A DNA stretch of 64,000 bases from Tamarix chinensis (lineage: Eukaryota > Streptophyta > Magnoliopsida > Caryophyllales > Tamaricaceae): NCBI GenBank assembly GCA_030549775.1, contig CM060174.1:41025086-41089085 (forward strand). The letters are read 5' to 3'. This document shows positions 33,171 to 45,865 of the stretch, in pieces. The position numbers and the translations under genes were made by a program. Below the pieces are notes generated by a model. It made no database searches, was not told the origin of the DNA, and saw nothing but the letters and a program-made list of their open reading frames with translations. Numbering within the stretch: position 1 is the stretch's first letter; every line of letters starts with the position of its first letter.

Positions 33171-34130
33171 TGTAATAACCCATCCTAAATTCCTGCATAA
33201 TGTGCTTAAAATTATATTAATGTATGACAAATTAATTTTGGTTTTAGAAAGGGCTTAAAATTATAATAAAAATGTGAATTTCAAGCATACCAATCAACTA
33301 ATTTACCTAAGGGATCAAATGGTATGCTCGGATATTTATAATTTTATTCTTGATAAACCAGTCAACTGGTTTGCTTAAACTGATCAGCTGGTTATCCTAC
33401 GATTTCATATCATTTTATGATTTTGATTTGAATCTCTTTCTAATGCTTATGAAAGATTCTAATTAGAATATATTTATGATAATAAGCATATTTTGGTACT
33501 TTGGAATTATTTTTATATTATTTTAGATCATTCTATGATTTTATTTAGTTAAATTTCCCTAAAAAGCACTTTATGAGGCATATCTCACATTCTTTCTTCT
33601 CTCTCACTTTCCTCTCTCTCTTCTGGCAATAGGAATGCATATTTGACTTCTTACACAACCTTCTTCACTTACCAACCTTCTGCACTTGTTCCTTACTTGA
33701 CTACACTCAACCTCCCTCAATTCATCATGTCTTCTCTTACACCTTGGTTGCCCACACTCAACCATACCAAGCTTGTCTCTCCCCTTCTTGAGGGTTTCAA
33801 CCAGCTCTATCTTCTATATCCATTATTCCTAATTCATTATCACTTCTTACCTATTTTTCTTACCCTATTCTTCCTTTTCCTTGGTGAAAATTTCTAAATG
33901 TTGAGTATTCTCCATTCTTCTCCTTTTTTTTAATCTCTACTAAGGAAAAATAGAGGTTTCTCTTATTTTCTTCCTTCCTTGGCTGAGTTATTGTCTCTCT
34001 TTTCTTCTTCTAATCTTGGATTTAGTTATCCCTTATTTCTCTTAATTAAGGAAGGATTAAGGTTTGAGAAAGGTTAAAGATTCTAGTTTCATTTTTCTTG
34101 GAATTATGCTTTTGAGAAAAGATTGAGTTG
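33171..34130 (+). repeat. 5' LTR section shared with the 3' LTR
   Basis: The part of the 5' LTR that aligns with 36589-37535. Its true end is probably further right, within the non-coding stretch up to about 35430, which holds repeated GGTGTTATCACTTGG motifs near 35130-35270 and CGACTAGT-type motifs near 34700-34900. Confidence 0.65.
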
Positions 34131-35429
34131 TGGTTTTTCTTCTTCTTCTTCTTCTTCCTCCTCCTCCTTCTCCTCCCCCTATTTTCTTTGACTTTAATGG
34201 AGTTTTAAAAAGAACTTTTAATGGTTTTGACTCTTTATTCTCTTAGGAATTGAAGTCTTCGTAGATAGCTATCAATTAGGAATTCTGTGTTAGAAGAATT
34301 TTTTTAAGTTAAGGCATTATTATCTTTAATATGAATGAGGTATTTGTGGATTATTTTCATTCCATGTTTTTGGTGTATTTTTTTGGTTAAGCATGGGTCA
34401 ATTGTGTTATAGAATTCAAGCATGTGGTAGAGTTTCCTTTTAAAATTTAAGCATTGTTAGTTTCTCCTATTTTATGCATGATTTGTTAGTCTAAGTATGA
34501 TTTTGTTTAAATGCCTATACCATGCATTTATGTAATTTTATGTGTGAAATATTTCTCTTTATGTGTTTTATGGCACAACAACTTGATAGGATTAATATGG
34601 TAAAGTTTGGTGAAGTTTTGTGTGTGTATCACAAGTCTTGGTGTTGTTTTTCCTACACTAGTTCTACAGTTCGGAAATTTTGATTAGCTAGCTATAAGAT
34701 TAGTCGATTAGTTTGATGAACCTATCGACTAGTCCTTACGAGCAATTAATCGGTTTGTCAAATCGATCAACAGGTAATCCTATGAGCAAAGTGGTTTGGT
34801 CTCTTCTTAGACCCATCAACTAATTGGACAAAATTAATTAATAGGTTTCCTATGAACAATCAATCGGTGAGGCCAACCAGTTAATTGATCTGCTGGTGTT
34901 ATTTTTGGTTTAGGTCTAGTTCGGCTATATTATGCTTGGTTCTTTGTTAATTGTGGTTCTTATGTTATGTCTTTTATGTTAATACCTCTATATAGTTACA
35001 ACATTTAAATTATGATTATAACCATGTTACCCTAGAATTAATAAGAATCATAATGATGATATTTGAGACTTTAAATGGTTAAGTTTGGTGTTATCTCTAA
35101 AAACCCAATCGGTGGCTTTTATGCTAGTTGATGTGGTTGGTGTTATCACTTGGAAACACACAGTGTTATCACTTAAGAACACCCAAGTTGGATAATAATG
35201 GAATTTTTTTTTGGTGCTATCACTTGGAAATACCCATAATGTTATTTATAGAATTAATCTATGACTTGTGATACCACTTGATAATTAATAATAATTTAAT
35301 AAGATTTCATTTGAACATTTTTATCCAACTCTTGGGGTTGCTAAGTGAGATTTAGTGAGATAATGTGATGGTGGAATTCATTGTTAGATTACCGAAGACC
35401 CTTAATGGTTTGAATTTGATAAGAGTGGT

Positions 35430-36420
35430 AGTTAGTTAGTTGACTAAGTTGATGGTATTTATATTGATGAATTCGACATGAAGTGTTAAGAAGATGGTCA
35501 GTGCTTACAGGAAGCATATGGTGTGGTACCATGGGGTTCCCAAAGACATCATGATAGACCGAGATTCCAAATTCTTATCGCACTTTTGATAGAAGTTGCA
35601 AGCAACTTTCAAAACATAGTTGAAGATGAGTACTCCCTTCCATCCGAATATAGATGGTCAGACTAAGCATACTATTTAGATGTTAGAGGATATGGTTCGA
35701 GCGTGTGTACTCAAGTTTTAGAAGAGTTGGGAGGAACATATAGACTTAGCATAATTCTCCTACAACAACATTCATAATGCGAGCATAGGGATAACACATT
35801 TCATGGCACTCTATGGGTAGAAGTGCTACAGTACTTTGTGTAGGAGTGACTTGAGTGAGATAGTTTTGTTGAGAAAAGCGATGGTAGAGGACACTACTAG
35901 GTATATTAAGCTAATTCAGGATTGGATGAAGGCTCCCCGAGATAGGTAGAAGAGTTATAAAAACCTACAAAGGAGAACATATGAGTTTGAGGTGGGTGAT
36001 CGAGTTCTTTTGAAGGCTTTGCATACTAAGGAAGTGAAGCATTTTATCCAAAAAGGAAAACTTAGCCTGAGCTATATTAGTCCATACGATATTTTAGATA
36101 AGGTTGGAGAGGTTTCATATCATCTCACCTTACGTATTGAGCTTTTGCATGTGCATAAAATTTCCCACATATCTCAATTGAGGAGGTATGTGGTAGATCA
36201 ATCACACATCATTTAGCTAGTGACGATTAAGATCGATGGTGAGTTGACTTATGAGGAAAGGACACTAAGGATCCTCAATACCAAGACTTGAGAGATGTGT
36301 TCAAAGTTCATTCCACTAGTGAAGCTCTTGTAGTCACACCATGGAGTCAAGGACGCCACTTGGGAGTCCGAGAAGGAGATCAAGACGAAGTATCCACAGT
36401 TGCTCATGTAGGTACGTTGT
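35430..36420 (+). pseudogene. Chromovirus integrase and chromodomain relic
   Basis: The translation gives the catalytic-core part YHGVPKDIMIDRDSKFLSHF and TPFHPNIDGQTKHTI, then ACVLKF and the long C-terminal part with YEFEVGDRVLLKAL, GKLSLSYISPYDILDKVGEV, LLHVHKISHISQLRRYV. It ends with a chromodomain-like segment whose key pieces are VKLL, HHGVKDATWESEKEI and KTKYPQL near 36340-36405. The chromodomain places the element in the chromovirus branch of Ty3/Gypsy. Several stops break the frame. Everything upstream of the second integrase Asp region is missing or unreadable. Confidence 0.8.
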
Positions 36421-36588
36421 GTTAGTAACACAATCTCTTTTAAGGGGGTAGTACCCTTTTTCTCGTGTACTAACCCTTAGTTGTTATTTTCTTTTTGGTT
36501 TATGACTTAGGGTTTTCTTACATTTTGAGCTTATAAAAATGTTTTTTTTTGGAATTGAGGGACTAAGTCTCTTTTAAGGGGGTACTAT

Positions 36589-37535
36589 TGTAATTCCCTA
36601 TCCTAAAATCCTTCGAAAAATATTTAAAATTATTTTGATATAAGATAAATTGGTTTTAGTTTTAAAAAAGGGCTTGAAATTCTAATAAAAATGTAAAATT
36701 CAGGCATACTGATCAACTGGTTTGACTAATCGATCAACTATTACGCTAAGAGATTTACAATTTTATTCCCAATAAACCAATTGACTGGTTTTCTCAAACC
36801 CATCGACTTATTATCCTCCAATTTCATATCCTTTTCTAATTCTGATTCAAATCTCTTACTAATGTTTATGAAAACTCCTAATTAGAATATATTTGTGATA
36901 ATGAGCATATTTTGGTGCTTTGGGATTTTTTTTCATTGTTTAGATCATTTCATAATTTTATTCGATGATATTTTCCTAAGAAGTAAATTTTGAGGCATAG
37001 CCCACCTTCTCTCTTCTCCCTAACTTTCTTCATTCTCTTCTGGTAGCCGAGATGCGTGTTTGACTTCTTGCACATACTTCCTAACTTACCAACCTTTTTT
37101 AATTTTTCCCTCCGTGACTATACTCAACCACCCTTACTCTATCATGCCTTCTCTTATACCTTGGTTGTCTATACTCAACCATACCAGTCTTATCTCTCTC
37201 TCTCTTGTGAATTTTAACTAGCTCTATCTTATACACCCTCTATTCTCAATTCATTCTCCCTTCTTAACTATTTTTCTTTCTCTCTTATTCCTTATCTTGG
37301 TGAAATTTTCTATGTATTGAGTGTTCTTCATTCTTCTCCCTTTTTCCTCTCAACCGAGAAAAAATAGTGGTTGCTCTTATTTTCTTCCCTCGTTGGTCAA
37401 GTTGTTGTCTCTTTTTTCTTCTTATAATATTGTCTTTAGTTCCCCATTTTTCTATTAAGCAATGAAGGATTAAGGTTTGATTAAGGTTGAAGATTTTATC
37501 TTTTTTTCCTTAGAATTATGTTTCTAAAAAAAGGT
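36589..37535 (+). repeat. 3' LTR of the chromovirus, truncated
   Basis: Starts TGTAATTCCC directly after the purine run AAGGGGGTACTAT. Truncated on the right where CACTA-derived sequence begins. The same 17-bp polypurine-tract sequence (starting TCTCTTTTAAGG) also occurs at 36434-36450. Confidence 0.7.
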
Positions 37536-37539
37536 TAAG

Positions 37540-38903
37540 TTACTTTTATTTGCCATGTATGTTTTAATTGTTCTTGTACATTCACCACAATGTCTAAGAA
37601 GCCACTTCTTTCTCACCTTTGGGTGATGAAAAATCTCTACAAAATAAGCCATATATATATATATCAATGTCGTTGTATTGAAATTAATAACATGTAACAT
37701 CCAAAAATATGACAAACAAAACATATCATTTACAGCTACTTCTTACCAAGTATGTTCCTTGTGACATTTTAGAACCTACTTCCCATTGTTGTAAGAGATA
37801 AGAACATGATTACCAGTGTCGAATGAAATGTTTGTGAGAAACATATTAGCATACTCGCCATTAGGAAGATTATACGTGCTCTAACTCAATGGTACTTGTT
37901 CTCCTCTATTTCTCATGTCTATGATGATTCTCATCACAGTAGGTCATCTCTTCCCTTCTTCATCACTAAATTCCTATCAATAGTGTGCTCCAACACATCT
38001 ATGTGAAATTTAAATATATCATTTTATATAATGTATGTTGTGAATAAATATATATAAATAAAGTGTTAAGAAAACATTTCATATGTAGTAATGATACAAA
38101 AAATACAATGATATGACGTAGTAATGGTATGAAAAACATAATAAGAGGAACAACAAGTACACTTCCAAACATGTTATATTGCTATTATCTTCATTATCTT
38201 ATTTTTCTTCTTTTTTTCTTCCCTACTTTTGGATTGGTTTCATAATCTGATACATATATTACTTCATGATGATCATCCCTTACATAGATTTCCTCCTTAT
38301 CAATGTTATTGTTATCACCTTTTAATGATTGAGTTGCTTGCATTGCTTCACCATACTCTTTATCCTAATTGGCATCATTCTCATCATCACATTCATTGAT
38401 AGTTCTTTTTTTTTCTCATGGCTAAAACCACATACCATCTTTTACTAGTAGGATCAGTGACAAAGAAAACTTGTGTTGCTTGTGATACCAATATGAATAG
38501 GTCTTGTTTATGCCCTATCCTATTGAGATCTACTAATGTGATCCCATCTTCATATCTAACCCCAAGACTATTATCAACCCATCTGCACCCAAAATTAGGT
38601 ACTTTAGACACAGTGTAATCTAGCTCCTAAATTTGTTAGATCACACCATAATAATTTATATTTGCATATGTTGGATTCTTTTCCTTTTCATGAGCAATAT
38701 GCATTGCCTCAACTACTAAAGGTACTCCATTGTTCTACATTGTACTCCTCTCATCTTTTTAATTTGCGTAAAAGAATTTATCTGTTGATAGGATAGCTAA
38801 CATATGAGAAGACTTAATATTGGGGCATCTAGGACAATCAATGTAGGGCTGTAGAAATAGATGTCAGGGAATTTTCAATGAGCGGAATGATGCGATCTCT
38901 TAG
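37540..38903 (-). pseudogene. CACTA transposase C-terminal piece (DUF4216)
   Basis: The open stretch 38393-38611 carries the DUF4216 signature CRWVDNSLGVRYEDGITLVDLN followed by LFILVSQATQVFFVTDP. Upstream on the minus strand NPTYANINYYGV-like sequence (shown as PTYANINYYGV around 38650) also fits. An acidic tail ends near 38175. The remaining 37540-38170 has unclear relic sequence and stops. Confidence 0.75.
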
Positions 38904-40281
38904 TGATAAGTGTGACTTTTACATCTTATTCCTAAGGTTTATAAGAGTTTTTACCTTTAATTTCAGTCAGAATTCTCCCTTTTTGTTCTTGTTACTGCCT
39001 TTGTGTTGTGAAAATTGCAGGGTCTCAAGCAACAAAAATAATCATGAAGGATGAAGAACAAGAATAACCTTAAAGGGAGAAGAAAGGAGAAAAAAAGGAG
39101 CAAAGAGGAGCAAAAGTTAAAGTGGAAAAAGAAAGAATGCATATTTAAAGTATATGGGCCTGAAAGAAGTGAAATTTAGACCACGAAAAGGTCTTAATTT
39201 GGAGAAGCTTTCAACATCAAAGTTTTAGATATTTTTAATAGCTTTCCAACGAATCCAAAATCAGCTTAATCGGAGTTAAGATGAAAAAGTTATGGTCAAA
39301 ATACGAATTATGGTCAAAGCTGACACGGGAAGCCCATCGTTACGGAAACCCTAGCGATCCACGAGGCGGTAGTGTAAAAAACTCTTATTCTAATAGCTCG
39401 AGGCAGCCTCCACTCCCTCTCTTTTCTCTCTTCTCTATCCTCTTCCCCAATTCATCAAGATCTCTCTTGTAAATTAGAGACGGAGATTCAAGAAGTTAAT
39501 TTTTGCAAGAATTTGTGAACATCAAGGGTATTATCTAATGATATTTTCTTTATCTATGGAATCTCTTATTGTTTTTAATATTCTTGCTATGAATTTGATG
39601 GGCTAGATCTTGTGCTAAGGTGAAGGGGAATTTTCCCCGATCCTAATGTGTTGAATTATTGCATCCTTTTTTATTCAATTCATAATGTATGTGTTGTGTT
39701 ATTGATTGATTGTCGAATTTTTGAACCCCGGCCGGTTTCTGATTTTCGGTGTGGGAAATACCGGTGAGATCGAGAGATAATCCAGTATTAGACCCAATAG
39801 CACAACGGGAGATTAAATTGTAGGTCGAGAGACGATCGATTTGACCTCTTCAACAATAAAGGAGGAAACTTTATAGACTTTAATGCATTACATTCTATTA
39901 GACTCTAAGCTAGAGATAGTTAGGGCCATAGATATGTAATAGGGTGGTTGTGGCTTGAGAAAGCACAACACTTTCTATCCTTGTTGGCATGATTGATTAT
40001 GATTGTTGAATTATTTTGTGATGTGATCTTCAATTACATGTGAGGATCGGGGGCGATGAACCGGAACCTTAGCTCTTCTATTTATTTGAGTGACTTGAGT
40101 GCTATTTTCCTTTCTTTTTAGCTTATTTAGTTATTTTAGCTTACAATTTATTATTTCATATCATCTCGTAGTTTAGACATAGTTATGTTCTATCATTGTC
40201 CTAGTGGTCATTCACCAATCCTTGTGGGATCGACCTTGACTACTACTCTGACCCCGTGCACTTGCGGGTAGGAACGTGTCA
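38904..40281 (+). repeat. Athila 5' LTR
   Basis: Starts TGATAAGTGTGAC and ends CGTGTCA. Visible differences from the 3' LTR are at about 39184, 39194, 39735, 40020 and 40271. The small open frame at 39281-39472 is repeated identically in the other LTR and is not a gene. Confidence 0.9.
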
Positions 40282-40287
40282 AGTTTT

Positions 40288-40304
40288 TGGCGCCGTTGCC
40301 GGGG
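40288..40304 (+). other. tRNA-Asp primer-binding site
   Basis: TGGCGCCGTTGCCGGGG, six bases after the 5' LTR, is the complement of the 3' end of plant tRNA-Asp (known sequence of that tRNA, recalled). It primes minus-strand DNA synthesis. Confidence 0.85.
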
Positions 40305-40447
40305 ATTGGCAGCGAGTGACATTAGGACTCAAAGAATTTATTGTGATCTAGACATTTATTTTTTTTTTTATCTTTTTACATTCTTTTTGTTGTGGTTGAC
40401 TAATCTTGGGTGTAAGAGTTCTTGATTTAGTGCAGGTGCATTAGTGC

Positions 40448-42235
40448 ATGACCCGCGCTAGTGGAGGTGATGTAGTGCCACTTGATCTCGAGATTGAGAA
40501 GACCATCTCACATTTACGCAGGTCACACACCACAAATATTGAAATGGAAACCAATACTCCACCCCATGATGGACAAATCCCACTACAAGAGCACATCTTA
40601 CTCCAAGAACAAGCTCCTATCCAAAAGCAAGCTCCCATTCCTAGGTCACTTCGGGACTATGCTACACCAAGCCTTGATGGCTCAACCTCAAGCATACGAA
40701 GACCGACCGTACAAGCTAATAATTTTGAGATCAAGCCTGCCATTATCCAGATGCTACAAACATCAGTTCAATTTGGAGGTAACCTTATTGAAGATCCCCA
40801 CTCCCATATTGCTAACTTTGTAGAAATCTGTGACACTTTTAAGCTAAATGGTGTTTCTAATGATGCAATTAGGCTTAGATTGTTCCCTTTTTCGTTACGT
40901 GATAAGGCTAAGAGTTGGTTACACTCATTAGCCCCAGGGTCTATTACTACTTGGGACGATTTGATGAAGTCTTTCCTTTCTAGATATTTTCCACCATCAA
41001 AAACTGCAAAATTACGAAATGACATCACTACCTTTATGCAAAATGACCTTGAATCGCTTTATGATGCATGGGAAAGGTTTAAGGATTTGCTTAGGAAGTG
41101 TCCACATCATGGCCTGCCTATGTGGCTTCAAATGCAAACTTTTTATAATGGTATCTCTGCTACTAACCGTTCTATGATATATGCAGCTGCAGGAGGTACC
41201 ATTATGAACAAGACTCCAGAGCAGGTTTATGAGTTCATTGAGGAGCTAGCTTCGAATTCCCATCAATGGCACTCCGAACGTGCCCCGATACAAAGGACTC
41301 CAGGAATTCACTCTTTAGATTCCATCACGGCATTAGAGGCTAAGATTGATTTGCTTGCTAAAAAATTTGACAAAATTGGTAGTACTTCTTGTATGCAGGT
41401 ACAAGCTAATGCACCTATGTGTGAGTTATGTGCTGGATCACACTTAAGCACAGAATGTCAAGTTGGGAATCCCTTCCAACAATCTTATGATCAAGTGAAC
41501 TACATGGGAAATAGTTATGGGAGACCAAACAATCCCTACTCCAATGTGTACAATCCTGGATGGAAAAACCATCCAAACTTTAGTTGGAGAAATGAAGTTC
41601 CTACAAAGCCTCCGGGATTCACACAACAACAACCAACACCTCCAGCTCCTTTACCGCCCCAACAACCTCAATCTTCTTCCCTTGAAGAGATGATGTCCAA
41701 GTTCATCACTCGCACCGAGAGCACCCTTCAAAAACATGATGCTCAAATTCAAGCTCATCTTCAGAAACAAGAAGCCCGCCTCCAAAATCAGGATGCATCC
41801 ATTAAGAACCTAGAGGCACAGATTGGACAACTTGCTAATGCCATTTCAACGAGAGCACCTAACACTTTGCCTAGTAATACAATCATCAACCCCAAAGAGC
41901 AAATTAATACAATAGCCTTGAGGAGTGGGAAACCACTACTTAAACCATACCCTCAAGAACCCAAGGAAGATAAAGAAAAAGCTCCTGAAGAGAAAGTGCC
42001 TGAATCACAACCTGAGACAATCCACACTTCACCTCAAGAGGTAAATGCATATGTTCCTCCTCCTCCGTTTCCAGGTAGGATTGTACAACGCAAGTTAGAT
42101 GTTCAATTTGTAAAATTTCTTGATATACTTAAGAAAGTGCACATTAACTTGCCGTTGCTTGACATTTGTGAGACAGATGCCCAGTTATGGAAAGTTTCTA
42201 AAGGACATAATCACTCACAAGAGGAAACTGGATGA
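40448..42235 (+). CDS. Athila gag, with frameshift into protease
   Basis: A 595-codon open frame. The core gag domain is at about residues 115-250 (IANFVEICDTFKLNGVSNDA, LRDKAKSWLHSL, TTWDDLMKSFLSRYFPPSKT, NKTPEQVYEFIEEL). A modified zinc knuckle CELCAGSHLSTEC is near residue 325, and Gln-rich coiled-coil-like sequence at 415-465. The last 20 or so codons (after LPLLDIC) are off frame: the natural continuation RQMPSYGKF lies in the frame of the next entry, so a single-base change near 42170 separates gag from protease. Other Athila elements usually read through. The gag protein itself appears complete. Confidence 0.85.
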   Translation: MTRASGGDVVPLDLEIEKTISHLRRSHTTNIEMETNTPPHDGQIPLQEHILLQEQAPIQKQAPIPRSLRDYATPSLDGSTSSIRRPTVQANNFEIKPAIIQMLQTSVQFGGNLIEDPHSHIANFVEICDTFKLNGVSNDAIRLRLFPFSLRDKAKSWLHSLAPGSITTWDDLMKSFLSRYFPPSKTAKLRNDITTFMQNDLESLYDAWERFKDLLRKCPHHGLPMWLQMQTFYNGISATNRSMIYAAAGGTIMNKTPEQVYEFIEELASNSHQWHSERAPIQRTPGIHSLDSITALEAKIDLLAKKFDKIGSTSCMQVQANAPMCELCAGSHLSTECQVGNPFQQSYDQVNYMGNSYGRPNNPYSNVYNPGWKNHPNFSWRNEVPTKPPGFTQQQPTPPAPLPPQQPQSSSLEEMMSKFITRTESTLQKHDAQIQAHLQKQEARLQNQDASIKNLEAQIGQLANAISTRAPNTLPSNTIINPKEQINTIALRSGKPLLKPYPQEPKEDKEKAPEEKVPESQPETIHTSPQEVNAYVPPPPFPGRIVQRKLDVQFVKFLDILKKVHINLPLLDICETDAQLWKVSKGHNHSQEETG

Positions 42236-43658
42236 TTTTGAAACAGTAAGTTTGAATGAGGAATGCTCTGCAATCTTGCAGAACAAACTTCCTCCTAAGC
42301 TTAAGGATCCAGGAAGTTTCACTATCCCATGTGTAATTGGGGATTTAAAATTCGAGAAGGTATTATGTGATCTTGGTGCTAGCATTAATTTGATGCCCTT
42401 CTCTGTTTTCAAGCGTCTAGGTCTAGGGGAACCAAAACCCACCAATATGTCCCTTCAGTTGGCTGATCGATCTATCAAATATCCGAGGGGAATTATTGAA
42501 GATGTTTTAGTTAAAGTGGACAAATTTATCTTCCCTGTTGACTTTGTTGTGCTAGATATGGAGGAAGACCACAAAGTTCCCCTAATTCTTGGTAGGCCTT
42601 TCTTAGCAACAGGACGTACTCTTATAGATGTCCAAGAGGGTAAGCTCATTCTTCGTTTCCAAGGCGAAGAAGTCACTTTTAATGTATTTAAGAGCATGAA
42701 ATACCCCTTAGATGATAACACTTGCTATTGTATTGATATCTTAGATAATGTAATTGATGATTGTTTTCAAGCAAGTGTTGTGCAGGATCCCCTGGAAAGG
42801 TGTTTGGTTCAACAAAGAGAGTGGGAGAATGAAGAGAAAGAAGAAGAGGTTGTCCGGTACTTGAATGCACATCCACCATATGGTCGTCACACTATGGTCC
42901 CCTTACAAGGGCTAGAGAGGGCACAGATTCCAAAATTGAAGTCATCTATTGAGGAACCTCCCACACTAGATCTTAAGCCACTACCTCAGCATTTGAAATA
43001 TGCATTTCTTGGTCATAATGATACACTTCCCATCATTATTTCTTCATCTTTGACTAATTTGCAGGAAGAAAAATTGATGAGAGTGCTTAAGGAACGACAG
43101 AAGGCTTTCGGATGGACCATTGTTGATATTAGAGGGATTAGCCCTTCCATGTGCATGCACAAAATTCTCATGGAAGACAACCACAAGAAAGTGATCCAAC
43201 CTCAAAGGCGATTGAACCCAACAATGCAAGAGGTGGTGAAGAATGAGGTAATTAAGCTATTAGATGCAGGTATGATCTATCCAATCTCTGATAGCTCTTG
43301 GGTTAGTCCTGTCCAAGTGGTTCCCAAGAAAGGGGGAATCACGGTAGTCAAGAATGATAATAACGAATTGGTGCCTACTAGAACTGTTACAGGTTGGCGT
43401 GTCTGCATTGATTTTAGAAAGTTGAATGATGCTACTAGAAAAGACCACTTCCCCTTCCCTTCATTGACCAAATGCTTGAACACTTGGCGGGGCATGACTA
43501 TTATTGCTTTCTTGATGGGTATTCTGGTTATATGCAAATACCTATTTCCCCTGAGGACCAAGAGAAGACAACCTTTACTTGTCCTTATGGCACCTTCGCA
43601 TATAGACGGATGCCATTTGGTCTTTGTAATGCCCCCGCCACTTTTCAAAGATGTATGA
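42120..43658 (+). CDS. Athila protease and start of reverse transcriptase
   Basis: The frame is real from about 42170. The aspartic protease has [20 protein letters not shown] (near residues 82-101), where DLGA replaces the usual DTGA/DSGA as in other Athila elements, then the second-half [19 protein letters not shown]. The reverse transcriptase starts with [26 protein letters not shown] and [19 protein letters not shown]. Near 43460 a missing base shifts the frame and the rest of the open frame is not real. The true continuation is at 43472-45862. Confidence 0.85.
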   Translation: MIYLRKCTLTCRCLTFVRQMPSYGKFLKDIITHKRKLDDFETVSLNEECSAILQNKLPPKLKDPGSFTIPCVIGDLKFEKVLCDLGASINLMPFSVFKRLGLGEPKPTNMSLQLADRSIKYPRGIIEDVLVKVDKFIFPVDFVVLDMEEDHKVPLILGRPFLATGRTLIDVQEGKLILRFQGEEVTFNVFKSMKYPLDDNTCYCIDILDNVIDDCFQASVVQDPLERCLVQQREWENEEKEEEVVRYLNAHPPYGRHTMVPLQGLERAQIPKLKSSIEEPPTLDLKPLPQHLKYAFLGHNDTLPIIISSSLTNLQEEKLMRVLKERQKAFGWTIVDIRGISPSMCMHKILMEDNHKKVIQPQRRLNPTMQEVVKNEVIKLLDAGMIYPISDSSWVSPVQVVPKKGGITVVKNDNNELVPTRTVTGWRVCIDFRKLNDATRKDHFPFPSLTKCLNTWRGMTIIAFLMGILVICKYLFPLRTKRRQPLLVLMAPSHIDGCHLVFVMPPPLFKDV

Positions 43659-45862
43659 TGGCTTTATTTCATGATATGATTGAAAAATTTATGGAAATTT
43701 TTATGGATGATTTTTCGATTTTTGGGTCGTCATTTGATGCATGCTTAAATAATCTTGAACTTGTTCTTAAGCGTTGTGAGGATACAAATTTGGTTTTAAA
43801 TTGGGAAAAGTGTCATTTAATGGTCCAGGAAGGAATAGTTTTAGGGCATAAGATTTCATGCAAAGGGATAGAGGTAGACAAAGCTAAAATTGAAGTCATT
43901 GAGAAATTGCCACCCCCCACATGTGTTAAAGATATACGTAGTTTCCTTGGTCATGCAGGTTTCTATAGACGCTTCATTAAAGATTTTTCAAAAATTTCAA
44001 AGCCTCTTTGTGATCTGTTGGCTAAAGATGTGCCCTTTCACTTTTCTGATGCATGTCTGGCTGCCTTTAACACTTTAAAGGCAAAACTGGTAGATGCTCC
44101 GATTATTGTTACTCCGGACTGGAATTTACCTTTCGAGATTATGTATGATGCTAGTGATGTTGCTATAGGAGCAGTCTTGGGGCAGCGTAAGGAAAAAAAA
44201 TTTCATACTATCTATTATGCTAGCAAGACTTTGAATTCTGCACAAATGAATTATGCAACAACTGAAAAAGAATTGCTAGCTGTGGTTTTCTCCTTTGACA
44301 AGTTTCGTTCTTATCCATTGCTTAACAAGGTCATTGTCTATACTGACCATGCGGCCTTGAAGTATCTTTTTAGTAAGCAGGATGCAAAGCCCAGAATCAT
44401 TCGGTGGATTTTATTGTTGCAAGAGTTCGACTTGGAAATCAGGGATAGGAAGGGAAGTGAGAATCAAGTAGCTGATCATCTTTCTCGTTTACCCTCTACC
44501 TACGTGATTAATCAGGAAGCTACACCTATTCAAGATGCATTTCCCGATGAAACACTCTACGCTATTACAAATCATCCTTGGTATGCTGATATTGCAAACT
44601 ATCTTGTAAGTGGAATCTTACCCAATGATCTTTCCTTTCATCAAAGGAAGAAGTTCTTACATGATCTGAGGTATTACTTTTGGGATGATCCTTACCTCTA
44701 TAGGATTTGTGCTGATCATGTCATTAGAAGATGCATCCCTGAGCATGAAATGCATTCTATACTATCTCATTGTCATAGTAAAGAGTGTGGTGGCCATTTT
44801 GGCCCCACCAAAACTGCTGCAAAAGTCTTGCAATGTGGATTCTATTGGCCTACCTTATTTCATGATGCATACTCCTTTGCTAAGACTTGTGATAGGTGTC
44901 AAAGAATGGGAAATATTTCTAGAAAACAAGAGATGTCCCTCACAAACATTCTTGTAGTGGAGTTATTTGATGTTTGGGGAATCGATTTTATGGGACCATT
45001 TCCTAAGTCTATGGTGAATGAATATATTCTTGTGGCAGTTGATTATGTATCTAAGTGGGTAGAGGCTATAGCCACTCCCACAAATGATGCAAAAGTCTTC
45101 ACTAAATTTTTGAAAAAGAATATCTTTTCAAGGTTTGGGACACCTAAGACTATCATTAGTGATGGGGGTTCTCATTTTTGCAATAGAGCATTTAATGCTC
45201 TTTTGAGTAAGTATGGAGTTAACCATAAGGTTTCTACCCCATACCATCCTCAAACTAGCGGCCAAGTGGAGGTGTCAAACCGTGAGCTTAAGAGAATTCT
45301 TGAGAAAACGGTTAGCTCTTCTAGAACGGATTGGTCCTTGAAACTTGACGATGCTCTATGGGCTTACCGAACCGCTTTTAAAACTCCTATTGGAATGTCC
45401 CCTTATAATCTAGTTTTTGGAAAATCTTGTCATCTCCCTGTAGAACTTGAGCATAAATCATTTTGGGCTACCCATCTCCTTAACTTTGATATGCAAGCTG
45501 CAGGTGAGAAGAGGCTCCTTCAATTGAATGAACTCGATGAATTCCGGCTTAAGGCATATGAGAGTGCTAGGCTATACAAAGAGCGCACGAAAAGGATTCA
45601 TGATCAACGCATCACCAAACGAGCATTTGAAGTGGGGCAACAAGTGCTTCTATTTAATTCTCATTTGCGATTGTTCCCTGGAAAGCTTAGATCCCGATGG
45701 TCAGGACCATTCACAATCAGACAAGTATTTCCATCCGGAGCAGTCGAAATCTCTAGCCTCGATAAAGAGCCATTCAAAGTGAATGGGCAAAGGTTGAAGG
45801 TGTATGAAGGTGGTGAGGTTGCAGCCCTCAAAACCACCATTCTTCTGGATGATCCTAAGTGA
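43472..45862 (+). CDS. Athila reverse transcriptase, RNase H and integrase
   Basis: A 796-codon open frame without stops. The reverse transcriptase carries FMDD at 77-80, in the usual YXDD place. RNase H has the catalytic Asp in [12 protein letters not shown] (D226), [17 protein letters not shown] and ADHLSRL. Integrase has an HHCC zinc region (H433, H442 or nearby, C473, C476) and the DDE residues D505 ([10 protein letters not shown]), D564 (IISDGGSHF) and E600 ([15 protein letters not shown]). The C-terminal part ends near [16 protein letters not shown]. All catalytic residues are present, but the upstream 1-bp loss near 43460 cuts this frame off from the start of pol. Confidence 0.93.
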   Translation: MLEHLAGHDYYCFLDGYSGYMQIPISPEDQEKTTFTCPYGTFAYRRMPFGLCNAPATFQRCMMALFHDMIEKFMEIFMDDFSIFGSSFDACLNNLELVLKRCEDTNLVLNWEKCHLMVQEGIVLGHKISCKGIEVDKAKIEVIEKLPPPTCVKDIRSFLGHAGFYRRFIKDFSKISKPLCDLLAKDVPFHFSDACLAAFNTLKAKLVDAPIIVTPDWNLPFEIMYDASDVAIGAVLGQRKEKKFHTIYYASKTLNSAQMNYATTEKELLAVVFSFDKFRSYPLLNKVIVYTDHAALKYLFSKQDAKPRIIRWILLLQEFDLEIRDRKGSENQVADHLSRLPSTYVINQEATPIQDAFPDETLYAITNHPWYADIANYLVSGILPNDLSFHQRKKFLHDLRYYFWDDPYLYRICADHVIRRCIPEHEMHSILSHCHSKECGGHFGPTKTAAKVLQCGFYWPTLFHDAYSFAKTCDRCQRMGNISRKQEMSLTNILVVELFDVWGIDFMGPFPKSMVNEYILVAVDYVSKWVEAIATPTNDAKVFTKFLKKNIFSRFGTPKTIISDGGSHFCNRAFNALLSKYGVNHKVSTPYHPQTSGQVEVSNRELKRILEKTVSSSRTDWSLKLDDALWAYRTAFKTPIGMSPYNLVFGKSCHLPVELEHKSFWATHLLNFDMQAAGEKRLLQLNELDEFRLKAYESARLYKERTKRIHDQRITKRAFEVGQQVLLFNSHLRLFPGKLRSRWSGPFTIRQVFPSGAVEISSLDKEPFKVNGQRLKVYEGGEVAALKTTILLDDPK

Positions 45863-45865
45863 AGT

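Larger units (their letters stand above)
33171..37535 (+). mobile_element. Gutted Tekay/Del-like chromovirus (Ty3/Gypsy)
   Basis: A long LTR starts at 33171 (TGTAATAACCC) and a second copy at 36589 (TGTAATTCCC). They align for about 950 bp, including the CAACTGGTTTG-type motifs, the CT-rich block and AGGTTAAAGATT-like end, after which the second copy breaks off near 37535 at the CACTA sequence. Between them only the end of pol survives (35430-36420). Gag, protease, reverse transcriptase and a primer-binding site are absent, which indicates a large internal deletion. Confidence 0.75.

Noticed and set aside
39281..39472. 63-residue open frame, repeated at 47982-48173
   Set aside because: It is within the Athila LTRs, identical because the LTRs are.
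40288..40304. tRNA gene fragment
   Set aside because: Only the 3' complement of tRNA-Asp is present, as expected of a retrotransposon primer-binding site.
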